DNA of 16,495 nucleotides from RGIG3077 sp045541475 (lineage in GTDB: Bacteria; Bacillota; Clostridia; Oscillospirales; Ruminococcaceae). The stretch lies in assembly GCA_045541475.1 (NCBI GenBank), contig JAZQJI010000047.1:1-16495 (forward strand). Reading direction: 5' to 3'. Position 1 is the first letter of the stretch. Each line of letters starts with the position of its first letter. The notes below the pieces were generated by a model. The model saw only the letters and a program-made list of their open reading frames with translations. It was not told the origin of the DNA and ran no database searches. The position numbers and the translations under genes were made by a program. Shown here in pieces: positions 5,800-13,188 of the stretch.

Positions 5800-5961
5800 A
5801 TGCAAACAATACTTATCCGCTTTTTGCCGGCGCTCATAACAATGGCACTGATGTCGATATCGTTTGCGATATACGGCATATTTGTAGAGCCGTTGGCAAA
5901 GGCATACTGCAAGAGAAAGGGGCTTGATTGGGATGGCGATAACGAAACCGACGCTGACTAA
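5800..5961 (+). CDS. Small membrane protein
   Basis: 53 residues from the ATG at 5800 with GAGGGGAG upstream. The frame stays open upstream within the previous gene, but this start has the RBS. Residues about 4-30 form one hydrophobic span, followed by a basic stretch (KAYCKRKG) and an acidic tail, predicting a single-pass protein. It lies two bases after the previous gene and its 3' end overlaps the next gene. Short early membrane proteins of this kind are frequent in Firmicutes phages. I do not recognise a family. Confidence 0.7.
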   Translation: MQTILIRFLPALITMALMSISFAIYGIFVEPLAKAYCKRKGLDWDGDNETDAD

Positions 5962-6127
5962 GTCAGAGGAGATGATTTACGGTTATTTCTGCGACAATCT
6001 CAGCGCCGAAATGATATCGCAAAAGACCAAAATACCGTATATGGCTGTGATGAACATACGCAACGAAATCATCAAGAAAGGCTACGAACTGCCGAAAATC
6101 AATTTAAAGGAGGAGCAATTCCAATGA
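5933..6127 (+). CDS. Small HTH-like protein
   Basis: 64 residues from the ATG at 5933, with AAAGGGG upstream inside the preceding gene. Residues about 10-50 ('SEEMIYGYFCDNLSAEMISQ', then 'TKIPYMAVMNIRNEIIKKGY') look like a helix-turn-helix of the sigma-70 region 4/LuxR type: a first helix, a turn with Ile-Pro and a recognition-like helix. It overlaps the end of the small membrane gene by 29 bp and the methyltransferase start by four bases (ATGA), so translation is coupled. It is probably a DNA-binding early regulator, but there is no specific family match. Confidence 0.7.
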   Translation: MAITKPTLTKSEEMIYGYFCDNLSAEMISQKTKIPYMAVMNIRNEIIKKGYELPKINLKEEQFQ

Positions 6128-7020
6128 ACACAAAAGAAAAAGAGCCTGCAACCGTTGGCGCGGCTGCAAGCTCAGCAGAATCGAGTGCTTGTCAAATAGA
6201 TTCTGCGAATAGTATACACGATATTTCGGATATTGTCAAGTTTGATTTAAAAATGGAGTTGTATCACGACAACTTCCAAAACTACAAGCGTTACAATATC
6301 CCGAAAGCTCAACTTGTTATTGCGGATATTCCCTATAATATCGGCGTGGATGCTTACGCATCAAATCCGGCTTGGTACAATGACGGCGATAATAAAAACG
6401 GCGAAAGCAAACTCGCAAAATCATCATTTTTCAATTCCGATGGGCGCTTCAAGATTGCAGAATACATGCACTTTTGCAATAAGCTCTTAATCAAAGAGCC
6501 AAAGGAAAAAGGCAAAGCCCCGGCGATGATTGTCTTTTGCGCATTTGAGCAAATGCAGACAGTTATCGACTACGGAAAGAAATACGGATTTGCAAATTCA
6601 TATCCGCTCTTCTTCATTAAGAACTATTCGGCGCAAGTGCTAAAAGCCAATATGAAGATTGTCGGTGCGACTGAATTTGCAGTTGTATTATATCGTGATA
6701 AGTTGCCGAAATTCAATAACATTGACGGCAATGGTGAAAAGCACATGATATTCAATTGGTTTGAGTGGAAACGTGACAGCCGCAAGGAATATCCGAAAAT
6801 ACATCCGACACAAAAGCCTATTAGTGTGCTGAAAAGGCTAATTGAAATATTCACTGATAAAGGCGATGTCGTTATAGATCCTGTTGCCGGAAGCGGTTCG
6901 ACTTTGCGCGCGGCATACGAAACAGGGCGTAACAGCTACGGATTTGAAGTTGATAAAAAGTTTTATGCTGAAGCCAAAGAAAAAATGCTTGTTCAGAACG
7001 GCGGTGAAGAAGATGCTTGA
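6124..7020 (+). CDS. Phage DNA amino-methyltransferase (beta class, N6-adenine/N4-cytosine)
   Basis: 298 residues. The catalytic motif IV comes first, as ADIPYNIG (D68-I69-P70-Y71, a variant of DPPY), and the SAM-binding motif I comes late, as DPVAGSGST at 252-260, preceded by HPTQKP. This order defines the beta class. The first 35 residues are low-complexity and polar. It probably methylates adenine (or N4 of cytosine) in phage DNA to escape host restriction or mark phage DNA. No restriction enzyme gene is adjacent. It overlaps the gene before by ATGA and the small gene after by eight bases. The Ile in place of the second residue of the motif does not remove the Asp or Tyr, so activity is expected. 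Confidence 0.9.
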   Translation: MNTKEKEPATVGAAASSAESSACQIDSANSIHDISDIVKFDLKMELYHDNFQNYKRYNIPKAQLVIADIPYNIGVDAYASNPAWYNDGDNKNGESKLAKSSFFNSDGRFKIAEYMHFCNKLLIKEPKEKGKAPAMIVFCAFEQMQTVIDYGKKYGFANSYPLFFIKNYSAQVLKANMKIVGATEFAVVLYRDKLPKFNNIDGNGEKHMIFNWFEWKRDSRKEYPKIHPTQKPISVLKRLIEIFTDKGDVVIDPVAGSGSTLRAAYETGRNSYGFEVDKKFYAEAKEKMLVQNGGEEDA

Positions 7021-7192
7021 AAAATGCTACAACCTCACTGCAAACGAGTTGGTTGACGCTCTCGAAGAAATCAAGGCACTGAAAGACAGTCGCAACCTTG
7101 CAGAAAAGCACGGCGCAAAAGCTACCGCCGAACATTATCAGCAACAGCTTTTCGCTAAGCTTGAATGGCTTGAAGAAAAGGCGGTGTGTTGA
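7013..7192 (+). CDS. Small conserved early protein between two methyltransferases
   Basis: 59 residues from the ATG at 7013, which overlaps the methyltransferase stop and lies behind GGCGGTGAAGAAG. It is almost wholly alpha-helical and charged ('NLTANELVDALEEIKALKDS' and 'YQQQLFAKLEWLEEKA'), probably a short coiled-coil or helical-hairpin protein. It ends two bases before the cytosine methyltransferase start, so the three genes are translationally linked. I do not recognise a family; a partner or modulator of either enzyme is possible but unproven. Confidence 0.65.
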   Translation: MLEKCYNLTANELVDALEEIKALKDSRNLAEKHGAKATAEHYQQQLFAKLEWLEEKAVC

Positions 7193-7193
7193 T

Positions 7194-8861
7194 ATGTTGT
7201 CTGATACAAATTCAACACTTAGATTCAGACAACTTGATTTCTTTTCAGAACTGATTGTGGATAATTTCGCAGGCGGAGGCGGGGCTTCAACGGGAATTGA
7301 AATGGCGACAGGTCGACCTGTTGACATAGCTATAAACCACGACCCCGATGCGATACTGATGCACAAAACCAATCATCCGTTTACAAGGCATTATTGCGAA
7401 AGCGTGTGGGATATAGATCCTAAAGAAATCTGTAATAATCGTAAAGTCGCTTTGATGTGGCTCTCGCCTGACTGTAAACATTTTTCAAGGGCAAAAGGTG
7501 GAAAGCCGGTCGATAAAAATATACGCGGGCTTGCGTGGATTGCAGTTAAATGGGCGCGATATGTTCATCCGAGAGTTATCATTCTCGAAAATGTGCCCGA
7601 ATTCAGGACGTGGGGGCCATTAGGAAAGAATAACAAGCCTATTGAACGCCGCAAAGGAGAAACATTCCGCAAATTTACACGGCATCTGCAAAGAGAGGGA
7701 TACGACGTCAAGTGGACAACTTTGAAAGCATGCGATTTCGGTGCGCCTACCATAAGAGAACGCTTTTTCTTGGTTGCCAGATGTGACAGAAAACCGATTG
7801 TATTCCCCGCACCTACGCACGGAGACAACCTCATTCCGTATAGAACAGCGGCGGAATGCATTGACTGGAGCGTTCCTGTTAAGTCGATTTTCGGCAGAAA
7901 AAAGCCGCTTGCAGAGAATACTATGCGAAGAATTGCAAGAGGTCTTGATAAATTTACGCTGAAATCTCAAAAACCTTTTATCGTCACCTGCAATCACGGT
8001 GGAGAAGGATTCAGAGGTCAGAATGTTGATAAACCGCTGAATACAATCACACAGAAATGTACTGACGGAATAATCATTCCCAGCATTTCTAAATACTACA
8101 GCGGTGTAGTAGGGAGCAACATCTCAGAGCCGTTACCAACGATAACAGCTATAGATCACAACGCCTTGCTTGCTCCAAGTATTATTCAATATCATTCGGA
8201 AACGGCTGAGAGCGAGACAAGAGGACAAGCTCTTGTACAGCCGCTTATGACAGTTGATGCTTCTCCGAGATACGGGCTTGCATCCGCCCATATAGTTAAA
8301 TACTACAGTGGCAAAGATAATTTTTCGTGCGTAAACAAGCCCCTGCACACTGTCACAACAAAAGAGCGTCACGGCCTTATCGAAAGCCATTTATGCATAC
8401 TGCGTAATCATCAGGACTGCAAATCTATAAATGAGCCAATGCCAACAATATGCACATCGGGAGGACATTTTGGAGAAATAAGGACCTGCCTTGTGAAATA
8501 TCCGCCCGAAAATGATTTGGGTAATTGGCCGCAGATTCGTGCTATGCTCAATAATTACTGCGGATACAGCATTGCATCTGATGAAGTCCTGCTTTTAAAA
8601 ATCGGCGAATGTCATTACTACATAGATGATATCGGCATGAGAATGCTTGAACCGAGAGAACTGTATAATGCGCAGGGATTTCCGCCTGATTATATCATTG
8701 AGTGTGACTATAAAGGGAATACTTATCCTCGCTCAAAACAGGTTGCCCGATGTGGAAACGCTGTTCCGCCGCCGTTTGCTGAGGCTTTGGTAAGGGCAAA
8801 CCTGCCGGAATTGTGCGGTAAAAAATATCACACAATGGAAGAGCTTCAGCAGGCGATATAA
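7194..8861 (+). CDS. DNA C5-cytosine methyltransferase
   Basis: 555 residues from the ATG at 7194; the open frame extends upstream, but that part overlaps the previous gene. Motif I is FAGGGGAS (25-32), motif IV is SPDCKHFS with catalytic Cys94, and motif VI is ENV at 132-134. The conserved C-terminal motifs ('GFPPDYI', then 'VARCGNAVPPPFAEALV') close the fold. The Cys motif is P-D-C-K instead of P-P-C-Q, a form I recall from other phage C5 enzymes. The target-recognition region (about 260-435) consists of about five degenerate repeats of 32-37 residues. It probably protects phage DNA from restriction, acting beside the amino-methyltransferase. No partner nuclease is visible. Confidence 0.93.
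   Translation: MLSDTNSTLRFRQLDFFSELIVDNFAGGGGASTGIEMATGRPVDIAINHDPDAILMHKTNHPFTRHYCESVWDIDPKEICNNRKVALMWLSPDCKHFSRAKGGKPVDKNIRGLAWIAVKWARYVHPRVIILENVPEFRTWGPLGKNNKPIERRKGETFRKFTRHLQREGYDVKWTTLKACDFGAPTIRERFFLVARCDRKPIVFPAPTHGDNLIPYRTAAECIDWSVPVKSIFGRKKPLAENTMRRIARGLDKFTLKSQKPFIVTCNHGGEGFRGQNVDKPLNTITQKCTDGIIIPSISKYYSGVVGSNISEPLPTITAIDHNALLAPSIIQYHSETAESETRGQALVQPLMTVDASPRYGLASAHIVKYYSGKDNFSCVNKPLHTVTTKERHGLIESHLCILRNHQDCKSINEPMPTICTSGGHFGEIRTCLVKYPPENDLGNWPQIRAMLNNYCGYSIASDEVLLLKIGECHYYIDDIGMRMLEPRELYNAQGFPPDYIIECDYKGNTYPRSKQVARCGNAVPPPFAEALVRANLPELCGKKYHTMEELQQAI
7970..8500 (+). repeat. Five degenerate protein-level repeats in the cytosine methyltransferase
   Basis: The encoded units share a hydrophobic start, 'KYYSG'-like centre, '[I/V][N/S][E/K]P[L/M].T[I/V]T' and a following 'rhgLi' stretch. 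Examples are 'SKYYSGVVGSNISEPLPTIT' and 'VKYYSGKDNFSCVNKPLHTV'. Spacing is about 32-37 residues. The DNA has diverged, so the repeat is clear only in translation. Confidence 0.7.
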
Positions 8862-8866
8862 CCCCA

Positions 8867-8917
8867 TTCGACAAACACAATGTCGAAACAAGGCACATTT
8901 GGCGAGGTGTTTCGACA
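8867..8917. promoter_or_regulatory. Operator-like repeats upstream of the recombination genes
   Basis: A perfect 10-bp inverted repeat, TGTCGAAACA (8881-8890) and TGTTTCGACA (8908-8917), is separated by 17 bp, and a third copy of the core, TTCGACA, lies at 8867-8873. The central TGTCGAA can pair with either flanking TTCGACA, so if transcribed two exclusive hairpins are possible. No T tract follows. The right arm coincides with the -35 of the promoter at 8911-8939, which fits a repressor site. Confidence 0.6.
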
Positions 8918-8939
8918 GGTGTTCAAAAAATGTTAATAT
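8911..8939 (+). promoter_or_regulatory. Internal rightward promoter for the recombination/replication block
   Basis: TTCGAC (8911-8916), a 17-bp spacer and TAATAT (8934-8939) with an extended -10 TGT just before it. It sits in the only gap of about 100 bp in the rightward genes, 25 bp before the ATPase start. The -35 is imperfect, and it could be controlled by the overlapping inverted repeat. Confidence 0.5.
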
Positions 8940-8963
8940 ACAACAGAAAGGACTATAGCACAA

Positions 8964-10400
8964 ATGAAGATATCAAAAATCAAAATAGACAGTCTTTACG
9001 GCGTGCATCACTTAGAGCTTGACGGCAGGCCCGTTGAGTTGCGCGGCAAGAAAGGCACGGGAAAAACAAGTGTTATCGACTCTATCAAGTATGCGCTTAC
9101 CAACCGTTCCGAAAGACCGTACATAATCAAGGACGGAGCATCGGAGGGAGAAATATTCATTTCAACCGATACCGGCGTTGAGGTTCGCAGGAAGAAACGC
9201 ACCGAGCAGGGCGATTATTTCAACGTTAAAGAGGGCGGCAAGACCGTTTCGGGCGGTCAGAGCTTTCTCAATGATATATTTACGCCGCTGCAGCTCAATC
9301 CGATTGAGTTTTCAAACTGGTCTGATAAGGAGCAGAACAGAGCCATTTTATCGCTGATTGAATTTACATGGGACATGCAGTGGATAAAGGAGCAGTTCGG
9401 AGAAATTCCGAGCGGCGTCGATTATTCTCAGCACATATTGCAGGTGCTCGATGATATCCAGTCGAAAAACGGCGACTACTGGAAACGCAGAGAAAATGCC
9501 AACCGTGAAGAGTACTACAAGCGCCAGACTATACAGGATATGGCGCTTAAATTTCCCGAAGGCTATGATGTGGATAAATGGGCGGCTTATGATATCAAGG
9601 CGCAATCTGAAAAATTGCAGAAAGCGCAGGAGCACAACGCCGTTATAGCTCGTGCAAGAGCCTTTTTTGAAGCCTATGACAACAAGGTGCGCGGCTTGCA
9701 GGCTGAGCGTGATATATCTGTAAGTGCTGAGAAATCCGCCATTGATGCAGAGCGCACATCTCTTTTGCAGACGATTGAACGCTTAAAAGGCGAAATCAAG
9801 GCGGCTGAAACATCGCTTTTAGGGCTTGATGAAAAGCTATTAAGCAAAACCGAGCTTATTAATGCAAATTATCGTGAAAAAATTGCAAAGCTTGATAAGG
9901 ATATTGAGGTTTCCGAGCAGTATAAGGACAAATCGCCGATTGACATTACACCGATGCGTGAAGAACTTGACCATGCAATCGCTATGAAAGAATTTGTTTC
10001 GGAATATCGCTCAATGCTTGAAATGCAAAAGCGCAGAAAAGAGCTTGAAACCGAGAGTAAAATGCTTACCGAAAAGATTGAGCTTGCACGCAGTCTGCCC
10101 GGTATTGTTTTGCAGACAGCGACAATTCCGCTTGAAAATTTAACCGTTGAGGACGGAAAACCGCTGATAAACGGCAGACCGATTGCTAACCTTTCAAGCG
10201 GTGAAAAAATTGATTTGTGCGTAGATATCACTCTTGCCCAGACAGGCAAGCTCGACCTAATATTAATCGATGGCGCCGAAGCTTTGGATGATGAGAGCAG
10301 ATACGAGCTGTATTCTCGCTGCATGGCAAAGGGTATACAAATTATTGCAACACGCACAACAAACGATAACGAGCTGATTATAATGGAATTGGGGGCGTAA
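8964..10400 (+). CDS. SMC/RecF/SbcC-like phage ATPase
   Basis: 478 residues. Walker A is G28-x2-G-x-G-K34-T35, near the N-terminus. The ABC signature is 'NLSSGEK' (about 408-414), and Walker B is 'LDLILID' ending at Asp436, followed by G-A-E439. The residues between (about 150-370) are helical, with a short coiled coil (about 225-320 and 325-375). This is the layout of a small RecF/SbcC/Rad50-type ATPase. Such proteins head the recombination block of many clostridial phages and probably work on DNA ends or replication forks with the adjoining nuclease and binding proteins. The residue after the Walker B Asp is Gly rather than the usual Glu, with Glu two positions later. A weak AAAGGA RBS is 11 bases before the ATG. 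Confidence 0.88.
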   Translation: MKISKIKIDSLYGVHHLELDGRPVELRGKKGTGKTSVIDSIKYALTNRSERPYIIKDGASEGEIFISTDTGVEVRRKKRTEQGDYFNVKEGGKTVSGGQSFLNDIFTPLQLNPIEFSNWSDKEQNRAILSLIEFTWDMQWIKEQFGEIPSGVDYSQHILQVLDDIQSKNGDYWKRRENANREEYYKRQTIQDMALKFPEGYDVDKWAAYDIKAQSEKLQKAQEHNAVIARARAFFEAYDNKVRGLQAERDISVSAEKSAIDAERTSLLQTIERLKGEIKAAETSLLGLDEKLLSKTELINANYREKIAKLDKDIEVSEQYKDKSPIDITPMREELDHAIAMKEFVSEYRSMLEMQKRRKELETESKMLTEKIELARSLPGIVLQTATIPLENLTVEDGKPLINGRPIANLSSGEKIDLCVDITLAQTGKLDLILIDGAEALDDESRYELYSRCMAKGIQIIATRTTNDNELIIMELGA

Positions 10401-10404
10401 TATT

Positions 10405-10899
10405 ATGACACATTGGAAAAAGTTGACTAACCCTGATTATCTCGGTGCTTACAGCATTGAGGACGGTAAGGATTTGATTTTAACTATTGCATATATCAGA
10501 CAGGAAAAGGTTGTCGGTCCTGACGGAAAAAAGGATGAGTGCATCGTTTGCCATTTCAGTGAAAACGGCGTAAAGCCGATGATTTTAAATTCTACCAACT
10601 GCAAGACAATTGAAAAGCTTACAGGAACACCGCTTATTGAGAATTGGGCAGGCACAAGAATCCAAATAGGTATTGAAAAGGTAAAGGCTTTCGGTGAAGT
10701 TGTTGAAGCACTGAGGGTAAGAAACAAACGTCCTGCATTGCAAAAAGAAAAAAGCTACACCTGCGCCGATTGCGGTAAGGCTGTTGTAGATATTCAAGGC
10801 TTTTCTGCTGAAAAAATCGCCGCTATAACTCATCAGAGATACGGCGTGGTGCTCTGTTCGGAGTGCTCGGCTATACGTAAAAATAATAATGATAGATAA
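10405..10899 (+). CDS. Conserved phage protein with C-terminal zinc ribbon
   Basis: 164 residues, starting four bases after the ATPase gene. Residues 1-110 are beta-rich and look like a small OB-like or single-domain binding fold ('NPDYLGAYSIEDGKDLILTI', later 'WAGTRIQIGIEKVKAFGE'). Residues about 116-157 carry C-x2-C (CADC) and a later C-x2-C (CSEC), a zinc-binding pair. Such a protein is often found directly behind the phage ATPase. Its tight spacing and basic middle suggest a DNA-binding partner for the ATPase, but no function is established that I know of. Confidence 0.65.
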   Translation: MTHWKKLTNPDYLGAYSIEDGKDLILTIAYIRQEKVVGPDGKKDECIVCHFSENGVKPMILNSTNCKTIEKLTGTPLIENWAGTRIQIGIEKVKAFGEVVEALRVRNKRPALQKEKSYTCADCGKAVVDIQGFSAEKIAAITHQRYGVVLCSECSAIRKNNNDR

Positions 10900-10911
10900 A
10901 GGAGAATAAAT

Positions 10912-11451
10912 ATGGAAAATGCAAACAAAAAAGGCAGAAAAGCAAGAAGCAAAGATTTTGATAGCGTTTTCGCTTCACGCCTAAGGAAATTACTGAGCGA
11001 GAGAGAAACAACACAACAGCAACTTTCTGAGGGGATAACCGCAACCCGACAAGCTATTAACAAATGGGCAAACGGCGAAACCGTCCCGGACGTAATAGCC
11101 GCCGCTGAAATTGCCAAATATTTCGGCGTTTCTGTTGATTATCTGCTTGGATTGACGGAAAATAAAAATGCCGAGGAAAATCAAAAAACTGATAAAATTC
11201 CTCTTTCTTACGATTATGTAGCAGTATTTTCTGCTGGTGCACTTAGAGGCGTTCAAGATAAACTAAAGGCTTTCTACATAGAAATGTGGTTATCTGGAAG
11301 AGACGAAATCAATATACGAGAGGTTATTCACCTAACAAACGAAATAATAAACGATTCTTGCCGACTATATGACATGAGCAAACCTGCAGACAAACCCATA
11401 GAGCATTATGTCAAGGTATTTAACGAACTTGAAAATGAGGTCCCAATATGA
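10912..11451 (+). CDS. Third XRE-family transcriptional regulator
   Basis: 179 residues, with AAGGAG upstream. Residues about 20-80 form an XRE helix-turn-helix with a typical phage pattern ('RLRKLLSERETTQQQLSEGI', 'TRQAINKWANGETVP', 'AKYFGVSVDYLLG'). The basic N-terminal 15 residues are extra. The C-terminal 85 residues are helical and unlike S24 or ImmA-cleaved repressors. It lies inside the recombination block, far from the main switch, between the zinc-ribbon protein and the PD-(D/E)XK nuclease, whose start it overlaps (ATGA). It may control its own block through the inverted repeat at 8881-8917 (inference). Confidence 0.85.
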   Translation: MENANKKGRKARSKDFDSVFASRLRKLLSERETTQQQLSEGITATRQAINKWANGETVPDVIAAAEIAKYFGVSVDYLLGLTENKNAEENQKTDKIPLSYDYVAVFSAGALRGVQDKLKAFYIEMWLSGRDEINIREVIHLTNEIINDSCRLYDMSKPADKPIEHYVKVFNELENEVPI

Positions 11452-12248
11452 AAATTACAGTTGAAAACTACTTTTCGCCCGAAATACAGCGCGAATATAT
11501 GAGCACGTCGCAGTTTAAAAACTTTATGAATTGCTCTGCGGCGGCTATGGCCGAGCTCAACGGCGAATTTGAAAGGTCAACCAAAGATGCATTTACTGAA
11601 GGTCACATGTTTGAAGCGTTAACCTGCGGTGATGAGGTGCTGTTTTTTATGCAGCACCCCGAGGTTATCTCTTCGCAGGGCAAGACCAAGGGGGATATTA
11701 AATCCAATTATCAAAAGGTTGTGGCTGCTGCTCATGCGTTTAACTCACAGCCCGAATTTCGCAAAATCGTTGAAAGATGCGAAAAGCAGGTGCTTGTAAC
11801 GGGTGTAATCGGCGGTGTGAAATTCAGAGGATTGCTTGACCTTTTTGACAAGAATACGGGTGAAACATTCGACACCAAATGCATGAAAGATTTTGACGGC
11901 AAATACAGTGCTGATGAGGGCAGATATCTTCCATGGTGGCAACTGTGGGGATATCACTACCAGGCGGCAATATACAGAGAATTGGTGCGTCAGACGTTTG
12001 GCATTGAAAATCCTGCATTCTCGCTTTTGGCGGCAACAAAGGAAGCAAGCCCCGATGTTGCCTGGCTGGAATTCTCGGACGAATACCTTGACAATGTGTA
12101 CGATATTGTCGATGCTTATGCGCCGATGTATCACGCAATAAAGCTTGGTATGATGGACGTGCAAAGGTGTGAAAAATGCGCCTTCTGCCGTGACACAAAG
12201 GTGCTCAAGGGTCCTGAGCTTATCGAGGCGGGTGAGATTATTGCTTAA
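11448..12248 (+). CDS. RecE/RecB-like PD-(D/E)XK exonuclease with possible Fe-S cluster
   Basis: 266 residues. Nuclease core: His53 in 'EGHMFEAL', Asp131 in 'FRGLLDLF' and Asp142-x-Lys144 in 'FDTKCM', then the Gln/Tyr helix 'YHYQAAIYRELV' typical of RecB-like nucleases. This matches the phage exodeoxyribonuclease group (RecE C-terminal, PDDEXK_12-like). Four cysteines, Cys29 near the N-terminus and Cys241, Cys244 and Cys247 (C-x2-C-x2-C) near the end, are arranged as in Cas4/AddB nucleases that hold an iron-sulfur cluster. It probably resects double-strand ends for phage recombination together with the ATPase, the ERCC4 nuclease and SSB. Start ATG overlaps the regulator stop. Confidence 0.87.
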   Translation: MKITVENYFSPEIQREYMSTSQFKNFMNCSAAAMAELNGEFERSTKDAFTEGHMFEALTCGDEVLFFMQHPEVISSQGKTKGDIKSNYQKVVAAAHAFNSQPEFRKIVERCEKQVLVTGVIGGVKFRGLLDLFDKNTGETFDTKCMKDFDGKYSADEGRYLPWWQLWGYHYQAAIYRELVRQTFGIENPAFSLLAATKEASPDVAWLEFSDEYLDNVYDIVDAYAPMYHAIKLGMMDVQRCEKCAFCRDTKVLKGPELIEAGEIIA

Positions 12249-12723
12249 GGCGATATTTGAAGATACACGTCAGCAAATCGGCAAGCACGAAAACGTTGCA
12301 CAATATTGCAAGCAAAATGGCATTGAGCTTGTCCGTCAGATGCTTTTTGTCGGTGATTATACAAACATCACCGACCAGAGCGTTTCTGTGGATACAAAAA
12401 AGGATCTGCTTGAGCTTGTTATGGATGTAGGCAACGAAAAAAGCCGATTTTATGAGGAAGCACGCAGGGCACGAAAATACGGCATAAAGCTTTATGTACT
12501 TTGCGAACACGGCAACAGTATCAAGACTTTGGCAGATGTCAATGCGTGGAAAAATCCGCTTATAAACAAGAAAAAACACGCAATGCAAGGCACAATGCTT
12601 GTTAAACGTCTGATTGATGTGCATATCAACTACGGCACCGAATTTATATTTTGTGAAAAATCGGAAACGGGCAGGATTATTGCGGAGATTTTGGAAGGAA
12701 ATTTAACGGTAAATAACCGTTAG
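12232..12723 (+). CDS. ERCC4-type (XPF/Mus81-fold) nuclease
   Basis: About 163 residues from the GTG at 12232, behind GAGG; a TTG at 12241 is an alternative, and the open frame extends to 12169 inside the previous gene. Catalytic-type residues appear in order: EDTR (10-13), 'FVGDYT' and 'VDTK', the last in place of the usual VERK, followed by a helical 'FYEEARRARKYGIKLYVL'. This is a compact stand-alone ERCC4 nuclease core as found in several Firmicutes phages, expected to cut branched or flap DNA. It overlaps the exonuclease gene, so the two nucleases are co-translated. Confidence 0.85.
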   Translation: MRLLLKAIFEDTRQQIGKHENVAQYCKQNGIELVRQMLFVGDYTNITDQSVSVDTKKDLLELVMDVGNEKSRFYEEARRARKYGIKLYVLCEHGNSIKTLADVNAWKNPLINKKKHAMQGTMLVKRLIDVHINYGTEFIFCEKSETGRIIAEILEGNLTVNNR

Positions 12724-12747
12724 AAAATATAAAAAGGAGTAATTTAA

Positions 12748-13167
12748 ATGAAGAAAGTTGAATTAAAGGAATTAGTCGGCGGTGCACTTCAGGAGCAGTT
12801 TGGTAAGTCTTTTGAAAAGGTGTTGGAAAACCTGCAAAATCCGAATACACCTTACAAGAATACAAGAGAGATTACAATCAAGCTGAAGTTTGCACAAAAT
12901 GAGATCCGAGATGATGTTAAATGTTCAATTCAGGTGTCAGAGAAATTGGCACCGCAGGCACCGATGGAAACGTCATTTGCAATCGGTCAAAATCTCGAAA
13001 CGGGCGAAATGTACGCCGAAGAATACGGAAAACAAGTTAAAGGGCAAATGAGTTTTAACAGCATTCCTGAAAACAGCGTTATCGACGCCGAGACCGGTGA
13101 AGTAATTACCGACAGCAATGCACAGCACGGCAAAGTTGTTGATTTGAGAAAAGCAGCGTCTATATAA
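12748..13167 (+). CDS. Conserved phage protein resembling 'replication terminator protein'
   Basis: 139 residues with AAGGAG upstream. The first half ('LVGGALQEQFGKSFEKVLEN', then 'NPNTPYKNTREITIKLKF') fits a small clostridial phage family annotated in databases as replication terminator protein; I recognise the pattern but cannot verify the name. The tail carries 'DAETGEVITD'. There are no membrane segments and no enzyme motifs. It lies between the ERCC4 nuclease and the large conserved protein, so it probably has a role in replication or recombination. Confidence 0.65.
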   Translation: MKKVELKELVGGALQEQFGKSFEKVLENLQNPNTPYKNTREITIKLKFAQNEIRDDVKCSIQVSEKLAPQAPMETSFAIGQNLETGEMYAEEYGKQVKGQMSFNSIPENSVIDAETGEVITDSNAQHGKVVDLRKAASI

Positions 13168-13188
13168 AACATAAAGGAGAATTAAATT

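Noticed and set aside
7098..7193. N-terminal extension of the cytosine methyltransferase
   Set aside because: It overlaps the small upstream gene in another frame, and the ATG at 7194 gives a start close to motif I, as usual for this family.
6124..8861. A restriction-modification or BREX/DISARM-type defence locus
   Set aside because: Two methyltransferases are present, but no restriction nuclease, helicase, phosphatase or specificity subunit adjoins them; solitary phage methyltransferases are the simpler reading.
11745..12164. Minus-strand open frames opposite the PD-(D/E)XK nuclease
   Set aside because: Antisense shadows without RBS or recognisable domains; the plus-strand gene carries the catalytic motifs.
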